Of a stretch of 64,000 nt of DNA, positions 41,412-47,905 are shown piece after piece (the stretch's first letter is position 1; every line of letters starts with the position of its first letter). A program made the position numbers and the translations under genes. This stretch comes from CADDZP01 sp035948135 (GTDB lineage: Bacteria; Actinomycetota; Acidimicrobiia; Acidimicrobiales; AC-14), in contig DASZJL010000116.1 of the NCBI GenBank assembly GCA_035948135.1, positions 1 to 64,000 on the forward strand. Direction: 5' to 3'. The notes under the pieces were generated by a model. The model worked only from the letters and a program-made list of their open reading frames with translations, searched no databases and was not told where the DNA came from.

Positions 41412-42256
41412 GGCGGCCGCTGGGGCCGTTCTCGGTGTCGGCCATCGGCTTCGGGGCGATGCGCCTCGCAGGACCGGGCGTGTTCGGCCCACCGAAGGAT
41501 CGATCCGAGGCGCTCGCCGTGTTGCGCGAGGCCGTCGATCGCGGCGTAGACCACATCGACACCGCCCAGTTCTACGGGCCGGACGTGGTGAACGAGCTGA
41601 TCCGCGAAGCGCTCCACCCCTACCCGGAGGACCTGGTCCTGGTCAGCAAGGTGGGCGCGGCACGGGACCAGCGAGGCGGCATCCACGCCGCCCAAGAGCC
41701 CGCCCAGCTCCGCCGGGGCATCGAGGAGAACCTGCGCGCGCTCGCCGTCGACGCCCTTCCTGTCGTCAACCTCCGGCTGATCGGAGGCTCTGGGCCGGAC
41801 ACCTTCTTCGACGAGCAACTGGCCGCCATGCTGTCAGCCCGTGAGGACGGTCTGATCAAGGCGATCGGGCTGAGCAACATCACCTCGGCCCACCTGCTTC
41901 ATGCGCTGCGCGCCACGGACGTGGCGTGCGTGCAGAACGAGTTCCACATGGGCAACTCCGTGTCCCAGCCCGTCCTCGACGAGTGCACCCGCCGCGGGAT
42001 CGCGTTCGTGCCGTTCGCATCACTGGGCTTCGGCGTGCCCGGCCCGGACGCCGTCCTCGGCCGGGCCGCCGTTGTGCATGAGGCGGCTCGTCTCGGCGTC
42101 ACGCCCGCGCAGGTCGCGCTGGCGTGGGCGCTGGCCGTCGCTCCGAATGTGTTGCTCATCCCCGGGACGTCCTCCCGACGCCACCTGCGGGAGAACCTGG
42201 CCGCATCGAGTGTGGAGCTCGACGCGGATGCTGTCCGCCGCTTGTCCGCGATGTGA
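41408..42256 (+). CDS. Aldo/keto reductase
   Basis: A 282-residue TIM-barrel NADPH reductase. N-terminal SAIGFGAMRLAGPGVFG, catalytic Asp in HIDTAQFYG (Asp, Tyr), catalytic Lys in LVLVSKVGA and the nucleotide region LLIPGTSSRRHLRENL are present. The usual catalytic His position reads VVNLRLIGG (Arg-Leu), as in some actinobacterial AKR groups. GTG 41408 overlaps the glycosylase stop (GTGA). It is the last gene of the operon and convergent with the ECF41 sigma gene (13 bases apart). Confidence 0.86.
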   Translation: MRRPLGPFSVSAIGFGAMRLAGPGVFGPPKDRSEALAVLREAVDRGVDHIDTAQFYGPDVVNELIREALHPYPEDLVLVSKVGAARDQRGGIHAAQEPAQLRRGIEENLRALAVDALPVVNLRLIGGSGPDTFFDEQLAAMLSAREDGLIKAIGLSNITSAHLLHALRATDVACVQNEFHMGNSVSQPVLDECTRRGIAFVPFASLGFGVPGPDAVLGRAAVVHEAARLGVTPAQVALAWALAVAPNVLLIPGTSSRRHLRENLAASSVELDADAVRRLSAM

Positions 42257-42269
42257 GCCAGAACTGGGG

Positions 42270-43142
42270 TCAGGTCCGCGTGAGTGCGGCAACCCCGCCG
42301 AGGCCAGCCAGTTTGTGCGGGTTGCGGATGGCGTAGATGCGGGTGATGCGGCCGTCCTCGAAGGAAAGGCTCACTGCGGTGTCGAGCTCGCCGGCGATGT
42401 CGATACGGACCGCGGGTGAGCCGTTGAGCCAGACGGCCTTCGCCTCGAAGTCCGCTGTCCGGACGGCGCCGCTCAGGAAGGCGGCTACCCGCTCGGCACC
42501 CTCGATCGGACGACGGGCCGCGGCGACCAGCCCACCTCCGTCGGCAACAAGGACAACGTCGGGCGCGAGGACGTCGAGCAGGCCTTGCAGGTCGCCGTTT
42601 CGGACGGCGGCAAGGAACAGGTCGACGGCCTCCTGTTGCTCGGTCGGGCTGACCGGCATCCGCGGCCGCCGGGCGGCGACGTGGTCCCGAGCCCGGTGGG
42701 CGATCTGGCGCACGGCGGCGGGCGACTTGCCGACCGCTTCCGCGATCTCCTCGTACGGCGTGTCGAACACCTCGCGAAGCACGAAAACGGCGCGCTCTGC
42801 GGGGGCGAGGGTCTCGAGCACCGTGAGCATGGCGATGGACACGCTCTCGGCGAGCTCGACGTCGGCGCCGACGTCAGGGGTCGTCAGCAGCGGCTCCGGC
42901 AGCCATTCCCCGACGTACTCCTCGCGCCGCCGCGCCAGCGTCCGCAGCCGGTTCAGCGCCTGACGGGTGACGATGCGCACCAGGTAGGCCCGCGGATCGC
43001 GCACCGTCGCGTGGTCGACGTCGGCCCACCGCAGCCAGGTCTCCTGCACGACGTCCTCGGCGTCGGCGGCCGAACCGAGCATCTCGTACGCGACGGTGAA
43101 CAGCAGGCTGCGGTGGCGCGCGAACGCCTCCTCACCGGTCAT
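42270..43142 (-). CDS. sigJ: ECF41-type RNA polymerase sigma factor with SnoaL-like C-terminal domain
   Basis: A 290-residue sigma factor. Region 2 (FTVAYEMLGSAADAEDVVQE) and region 4 (YEEIAEAVGKSPAAVRQIAH) are followed by a ~110-residue SnoaL-like extension. The linker motif WLPEP and the C-terminal DGGG and NPHKL (family DGGGK, NPDKL) are ECF41 hallmarks, where the extension takes over the anti-sigma role. ATG 43142 overlaps the decarboxylase stop (ATGA), so the sigma factor is made from the same message as its usual COE-type partner. Confidence 0.88.
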   Translation of the reverse strand: MTGEEAFARHRSLLFTVAYEMLGSAADAEDVVQETWLRWADVDHATVRDPRAYLVRIVTRQALNRLRTLARRREEYVGEWLPEPLLTTPDVGADVELAESVSIAMLTVLETLAPAERAVFVLREVFDTPYEEIAEAVGKSPAAVRQIAHRARDHVAARRPRMPVSPTEQQEAVDLFLAAVRNGDLQGLLDVLAPDVVLVADGGGLVAAARRPIEGAERVAAFLSGAVRTADFEAKAVWLNGSPAVRIDIAGELDTAVSLSFEDGRITRIYAIRNPHKLAGLGGVAALTRT

Positions 43143-43729
43143 GCCGACCTGGCGTACCCCGCCGAAGGCTGCGCCAGCGGCAGCTTGCACTCCTTGGAGA
43201 AGCCTTGAGACTCGATGCCCAGGGCCGTGTTGCTCCTCGTCGTCATGTTGGCAAAGGCAACCGTGGCCACGAGCTCCACCATGGCGGGCGCCCCGAGCCG
43301 CTCGAGCAGCCGGTCAGACAGCTCGTCGGTGACCTGCGGCGGCGTCTCGCTCATCGCCTCGGCATACTCCATGACGTCACGCTCGAGTGGGGTGAAGACC
43401 GCCGACTCACGCCAGCGCGGCACCTCGCTGGCCTTGGCCTCGTCGAGTCCCTCGTTGTGGGCGTGGAAGTAGCCGTAGTCGAGGCACCACGAGCAACCGA
43501 TCTGGGCCGCGACCGCCATGTGTGCGAACGACTTCAGGTTGGGATCCAGCTGATCCCACTTCTGGGCCTTGCGACCGAACGCCATGCTGGTGCTGAGTAC
43601 CGGTCGGTTGTGCCACATCACCTCGGCCGGCTCGGGGACGTCACCGAACAGCTTCCGGCTGAAACGCTTCAGCACGGAGCCGTAGAAGCCGGTGATCTCA
43701 GCCTTGGGAACGCGGGTGGTGCTGGACAT
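43139..43729 (-). CDS. Carboxymuconolactone decarboxylase-family (AhpD-like) protein
   Basis: A 196-residue CMD/AhpD-like protein with the redox-active CSWCLDYGYFH motif (Cys79, Cys82, His89). It may be a peroxidase-like or decarboxylase enzyme. This family is the standard genomic partner of ECF41 sigma factors. ATG 43729 follows GAGGAGG. The 43764-43790 promoter drives it and the sigma gene together. Confidence 0.86.
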   Translation of the reverse strand: MSSTTRVPKAEITGFYGSVLKRFSRKLFGDVPEPAEVMWHNRPVLSTSMAFGRKAQKWDQLDPNLKSFAHMAVAAQIGCSWCLDYGYFHAHNEGLDEAKASEVPRWRESAVFTPLERDVMEYAEAMSETPPQVTDELSDRLLERLGAPAMVELVATVAFANMTTRSNTALGIESQGFSKECKLPLAQPSAGYARSA

Positions 43730-43763
43730 GGGTCCTCCTCGTGTCGATCTTGATCGACATGAA

Positions 43764-43790
43764 GACACCGCTCGGGCCCCGCATGTGACA
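43764..43790 (-). promoter_or_regulatory. ECF41-type promoter of the decarboxylase-sigma operon
   Basis: On the minus strand: TGTCACA (43790-43784), 16 bases, then TGTC (43767-43764). The published ECF41 consensus is TGTCACA-N16-CGTC, so only one -10 base differs. It lies 35 bases upstream of the decarboxylase start, the right distance for autoregulation. Confidence 0.7.
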
Positions 43791-43821
43791 GTCGGGCTGC
43801 GTCGGCCAGCCCGAGGAGGGC

Positions 43822-44610
43822 TCAGCCCTGCGTCGCGGCGGCCGCTGATTCGTCGATGCGCTCCAGGAACGCGACGATCTCCTCGCGGAACTTCGGGTCG
43901 TACACCGCACCCAGGTGGTCGCCCGAAACGACGGCTGCTGTCGCGCCCGGAATGCGCGCTGCGAGCTCATCGGGTGACCCGACGAGCACGTCCCGGTCGC
44001 CTGCGATGACGAGGGTCGGCACCCGTATCGAAGCACCTTCGGGCAGCGGCGCCGAGCGGCGCGACCGTTGGATGGCCGCCAGTGCTTTTCGATCGGCTCC
44101 CGTGGAGTCGGCAAAGGCGCGGAAGGCAGCCGCCGTCCGGCTCTGGATCGTCGACGGATCCTCGACCAAGAGGGCGTCGGCGATGAGCGGGGCCCGCTTG
44201 GCCAGGGCCGGACCGCCGAGCTTCGCCCCGACGCCGCCGAGCACGGCCGAGCGGGCCCGCGGCTCTCGCGCCGCGAGGGCGTAGGTCGTCATCGCTCCCA
44301 TCGAGTAACCGCAGACATCGACGACCTCGATGCGCAACTCGTCAAGGAGGGCCTGAGCGTCGCGCACCATGGCATCGTCGGCGTACGCGGCGGGATCGTG
44401 GGGCTTTTCCGAGTTGCCGTGACCCCGAGCGTCAAGTGCGAGGACACGCCGTCGCGCACCGACCAGCGCCTCGACGACGTGGGGCCGCACCCAGTTGGCG
44501 TGGCTGTCGGCCGCGAAGCCGTGCAGCAACAGCACCGGAGGACGGTCGTCCTCGGCGCCGTACGACTCGTACGCCAGCTTCGTGCCGTCGAAGGAGGCGA
44601 AGGTGCTCAT
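43822..44610 (-). CDS. Alpha/beta hydrolase
   Basis: A 262-residue hydrolase with oxyanion loop LLHGFAADSHANW and nucleophile Ser103 in CGYSMGAMTT. The acid lies in VIAGDRDVLVGSPDELAARI and the His in SGDHLGAVYD. The ATG at 44610 overlaps the amidohydrolase stop as ATGA. Together they likely cleave an ester/lactone or ring product. The pair is transcribed from the second GGTGACA-type promoter at 45801. Confidence 0.85.
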   Translation of the reverse strand: MSTFASFDGTKLAYESYGAEDDRPPVLLLHGFAADSHANWVRPHVVEALVGARRRVLALDARGHGNSEKPHDPAAYADDAMVRDAQALLDELRIEVVDVCGYSMGAMTTYALAAREPRARSAVLGGVGAKLGGPALAKRAPLIADALLVEDPSTIQSRTAAAFRAFADSTGADRKALAAIQRSRRSAPLPEGASIRVPTLVIAGDRDVLVGSPDELAARIPGATAAVVSGDHLGAVYDPKFREEIVAFLERIDESAAAATQG

Positions 44611-45776
44611 ACGACCGCCGCCGGGCGCACCAGTTCCGTGCTCCCCGACAGCAGCTCGGCCATGTTGCCGGCGTAGAAGCGAGCCTTGTCGTCCTCACTG
44701 GTGTCGACGAGCGTCTCCTCGAACTTGGCCAGCGGATCGCGGCCGCCCTCGGGGTGGGGGTAGTCGGTGGAGAACATGAACAGCTCCGAGCCGGCGTGCT
44801 CGATCATCCACCCCACCGGCTCCCCGGCGTAGGGGGTGAACTTCAGGTGGCGCCGCACGTATTCGGACGGCTTCGCCTGGAGGCGCCGCAGCGGCTCCTC
44901 GGTCCGGCGGAAGGCGCGCTGGCCGTAGTCGAGGTGCTGCAGCCACGACACGACCCAGCCCGCGCCCTGCTCGATGCAGCCGCCCCGGAGGTCGGGGAAG
45001 CGGTCGAACAGTCCGTCGAGGATGAGGACGCCGAGGAACAGCTCGGGCGAGTGGTGGATGGCGAGGTAGTCCTTGGAGCGCACGTTCTCGCCGCCGCCCA
45101 GGTGGTCGGTCACAGGCATGTCGTTGTTGTGGAACGCACGGTCGAGCAGCTTCCCGCCGCCGCCCACGTGCAGCACGAACGGCACGTTGGCGCGGCACAG
45201 CACGTCCCAGAACCCGTCGAGGTCGGGATGCGTCGGGGCCCGCTCGCCGGCCGCGGTGGAGGGAACCATCACCGCGGCGCAGCCGTCGGCGACCGCCTCT
45301 TCGGCGAGCGCCACCGCCCTGGTCGGCTCGACGAGCGGCACGTACGCGACCGGAAGCAGGCGGTCGTCGGCCGCGCAGAAGTTCGCCATCGCCTTGTTCT
45401 GGGCCATGGCGCCGGCGTAGAGGCGCTCGACGTCCTTCCCCCGGTACATGGCGCCCGCAAAGGTGGCGAACACGAGCTGACCTTGAAAGCCGAACAGGTC
45501 GAGGACGCGGCTGCGCTCCTCACGGTCGAAGGCGCCCATGGCCGACCATCCCTTGTCGAGGAGTAGGCGCTCCTCCGCTTCGGCCGCGGTGGCCGGGTCC
45601 GAGCGCCGGTCCTGGGCCTTCGCCACGGCCCCGTCGAGCACCGACTGCAGGGCCTCGATCCCCTCCCGCCGCAGGCTGTCCTTCTGGCTCGGGTCGATGA
45701 AGTCGTCGAGGAAGTCGCCCAGCTCCATCACGTGGCTGTCGGCGTCGAGAATCGTCCGCTGTCCGGCGTAAGTCAT
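44607..45776 (-). CDS. Amidohydrolase-family (TIM-barrel) decarboxylase or hydrolase
   Basis: A 389-residue amidohydrolase_2-like protein. Start LDADSHVMELGDFL carries the DxH metal motif; a later VLHVGGGG and the C-terminal FSTDYPHPEGG carry further ligands (His, Asp). These are shared with aminocarboxymuconate-semialdehyde decarboxylase and related enzymes. The size is larger than bacterial ACMSD (~330). ATG 45776 is 24 bases from the first palindrome of the GGTGACA pair. Confidence 0.82.
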   Translation of the reverse strand: MTYAGQRTILDADSHVMELGDFLDDFIDPSQKDSLRREGIEALQSVLDGAVAKAQDRRSDPATAAEAEERLLLDKGWSAMGAFDREERSRVLDLFGFQGQLVFATFAGAMYRGKDVERLYAGAMAQNKAMANFCAADDRLLPVAYVPLVEPTRAVALAEEAVADGCAAVMVPSTAAGERAPTHPDLDGFWDVLCRANVPFVLHVGGGGKLLDRAFHNNDMPVTDHLGGGENVRSKDYLAIHHSPELFLGVLILDGLFDRFPDLRGGCIEQGAGWVVSWLQHLDYGQRAFRRTEEPLRRLQAKPSEYVRRHLKFTPYAGEPVGWMIEHAGSELFMFSTDYPHPEGGRDPLAKFEETLVDTSEDDKARFYAGNMAELLSGSTELVRPAAVV

Positions 45777-45800
45777 CGTGCTCCACGCTCCCGTTCGGGT

Positions 45801-45840
45801 GGTGACACTCTGTCACCAGCGTTGGTGACAGAATGCCACC
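45801..45840. promoter_or_regulatory. Paired TetR-type operators, GGTGACA palindromes (locus 1)
   Basis: Site 1 is the perfect 7-3-7 palindrome GGTGACACTCTGTCACC at 45801-45817; site 2 is GGTGACAGAATGCCACC at 45824-45840, with one arm mismatch. Centres are 23 bases apart. Site 2 abuts the ATG of the rightward lipoprotein, and site 1 is 24 bases from the amidohydrolase start. The same arrangement recurs at 54797-54836, next to a TetR gene. Confidence 0.75.
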
Positions 45841-46950
45841 ATGGGCTGGGTACGCGCAAGGGCCCGGCGAATGCTGGTGATGGCCGGCGCCGCGGCCCTC
45901 GGGATTACCGCGCTGTCGTGCTCCGCCAGCGGCCACTCTGCTCCGGTACGAACGACGCTCCCGACGTCGTATGTCGTCGTGTACCGAGTGGCGCAGAACG
46001 ACGTCCACGACTGGGAGGTCCTGTCGATGCGCCGGCCGTTCGCGGGATCGGGCCTCGTCTACGACACCGCAGCGGCGCCGGGACGCGGCGACCGTGCGGT
46101 GAGCGGCAGCATCTCGACGGGCGAAGCGCTGTACACGGTCGAGACCGGCACCGTGCGGCTGGTGAGCGGCCGCCAACCCGGTCCCGCGTCGGGCGACCAG
46201 TACTTGGCGGTTGAGCTCGACGACCTGATGGCCCGCAAGCTGGCGGCGGACACCGGACAAGATCGCACCGTGGCAGGCCGCGCCTGTCGCGTCTACCGAT
46301 TCGCCGAGCCGCCCTCGGGGCCGGTGCTGGCGCTCACCGGCGGAGCCGACCACGACGACCTCTGTCTCGACCAGGCCGGGTTGGTGCTGTCGGAGCGCTG
46401 GACCTATCACGGGAGTGTCGTCCTCGAACGCACCGCCACCGCCGTGCGAACGTCGAACGGCGACCTGCCGGCTGGCCCTGACCCCGAGCCGCCGTCGACC
46501 GCCGGCGCGGCGCCGATGGCACCCGGCGCCGCGACGGTGTCGCCCGACCCTCGGCCCCAGAGCTTTCTCGCCCCGCCGCCCGCTCCGCGCCGCTACCAGC
46601 CTTCCGGCCCTGCGGTCGACTTTCGCCTCGGGGACCCGCAAAACCCCTCCTCGACGGTGGCGACCTCGGTCGTCTGGGCCTTCGCGGAGGGTCCGCGCAG
46701 CATCACCGTCGAGGCGGGCACCGGACGCGGAGGCGAGCTCCCGTGGCGAACGGATGACACGGTGACCAAGCCGGCCGCCTTGCGCGGCCTCGGGCCCGCG
46801 ACCTCGGCGGTGCGGTCCGACGGCGCCGAGGTGCGCGTCGACTTGGGTGGCGGCCGCTGGGTGCGGGTCCGAGGAACGGTGCCCGTCAGCGAACTGGTCG
46901 CCTACGCGCAGCGGCTCACGCGGGCCGCTGGCGCCTCGGCCGGCGGATGA
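45841..46950 (+). CDS. Putative secreted lipoprotein, 369 aa
   Basis: A 369-residue protein with basic N-terminus, hydrophobic helix and lipobox TALSC (Cys about 27). A beta-rich domain (VVVYRVAQNDVHDWEVLSMR) leads to a Pro/Ala/Gly linker and a C-terminal Arg/Val-rich domain. Two Cys in the first domain (GRACRVYRF, DDLCLDQAG) may pair. No family is recognised. The ATG directly follows the second GGTGACA palindrome, so the message may be leaderless and repressed by the TetR. The last 35 bases overlap the 3' end of the convergent Liv accessory gene. Confidence 0.68.
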   Translation: MGWVRARARRMLVMAGAAALGITALSCSASGHSAPVRTTLPTSYVVVYRVAQNDVHDWEVLSMRRPFAGSGLVYDTAAAPGRGDRAVSGSISTGEALYTVETGTVRLVSGRQPGPASGDQYLAVELDDLMARKLAADTGQDRTVAGRACRVYRFAEPPSGPVLALTGGADHDDLCLDQAGLVLSERWTYHGSVVLERTATAVRTSNGDLPAGPDPEPPSTAGAAPMAPGAATVSPDPRPQSFLAPPPAPRRYQPSGPAVDFRLGDPQNPSSTVATSVVWAFAEGPRSITVEAGTGRGGELPWRTDDTVTKPAALRGLGPATSAVRSDGAEVRVDLGGGRWVRVRGTVPVSELVAYAQRLTRAAGASAGG

Positions 46951-47905
46951 TCCGGCGGGTGGGCGGCTTCACCGCGTCGCCGGGACCGAGCGGCGAGGCC
47001 AGGCTGCCGACCCGACCACCGAGAAGGCCGTAGCCCTCGTTCCAGGCCACGAGCGCCAACAAGACGGCGATGACGCCGAGCACACCACCGACTCGCGAGC
47101 GCCACCCGGAGGGGTGCGACGCGACGGTCCCGACCTGCGAGAAGGCGCCGCCGGCCGACGGCGCGGCGCGGCCTGCGGTTGGCGCCCCCGACGGGAGGCT
47201 GCCGGACGCCGCGGGCCCGGCAACGGCGGGGAGCGACGCCGCTCCTGAGTCGACCGCGGGCGGAGGGGAAAACGCTGCGGCGCCGGTGGCCGGCGAGGCC
47301 GCATCTGCCGGCGGCGCGGACGGGACCTCCGCGGCAGGGAACGCGCCGGGAACGGTCGAGGTGGCGAGCGTGTCCGGTCCCGGCTTGGCGAACGCAACCT
47401 GGTCGGTGGGCCCGCCCGCCAGGATGACCACGGCCACCGCGCCATCGCGGAGGAACGGCGACGCGTCGAAGCTGACCGACGTCTTGGCCGCGTCGACCGT
47501 CCCGACCTTCTGCGCTTGCGCGCAGTCATAGGTGGGGCGGTCCGTCCAGGTGCCCCCCTCGGCCGGCTTGAACGGCGAACGCAGTGGGCAGGCGAGTGGT
47601 GGTTGGGTCATCAGCGGGCTGCCGGCGACATGGAGCACGAGGGGGCCCATCGCGGCACCGCTCGGGACGGGGACCGTGAGAGCCGCGATCGCGGTCGGCC
47701 CGCTGACCCCGTTGGCGACGAAGAGGCCGTCGGGTGGCACCGACGGCGGGGCCGGCGGCGGGACAGGCAGCCCCGCGTTGGCCTCGTACCACCAGCCATA
47801 CGCAGACGGCGCGTCGGCCCAACCCGACGGGGCGGACACCACGAAGGCGCCAGCGAGGGCCGCCCCAACGACGACGAGCCCGAGGGCGCGCCCGCGACGG
47901 GTCAC
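46916..47905 (-). CDS. Secreted, C-terminally membrane-anchored Ala/Pro-rich protein in Liv operon 2
   Basis: A 329-residue protein with a signal peptide (cleavage near WADAPSA), an extracytoplasmic domain with a WTDRPTYDCAQAQKVGTVDA region, a Pro/Ala/Ser-rich linker (about 190-270), one membrane helix (VGGVLGVIAVLLALVAW) and a basic tail (TRRIIRRPRRQRP). It has the same architecture and operon position as the protein at 3520-4803, but little sequence likeness by eye. GTG 47905 overlaps the transporter stop (GTGA). It likely works outside the cell with the binding protein or cell wall; this is inferred. Confidence 0.72.
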   Translation of the reverse strand: MTRRGRALGLVVVGAALAGAFVVSAPSGWADAPSAYGWWYEANAGLPVPPPAPPSVPPDGLFVANGVSGPTAIAALTVPVPSGAAMGPLVLHVAGSPLMTQPPLACPLRSPFKPAEGGTWTDRPTYDCAQAQKVGTVDAAKTSVSFDASPFLRDGAVAVVILAGGPTDQVAFAKPGPDTLATSTVPGAFPAAEVPSAPPADAASPATGAAAFSPPPAVDSGAASLPAVAGPAASGSLPSGAPTAGRAAPSAGGAFSQVGTVASHPSGWRSRVGGVLGVIAVLLALVAWNEGYGLLGGRVGSLASPLGPGDAVKPPTRRIIRRPRRQRPA

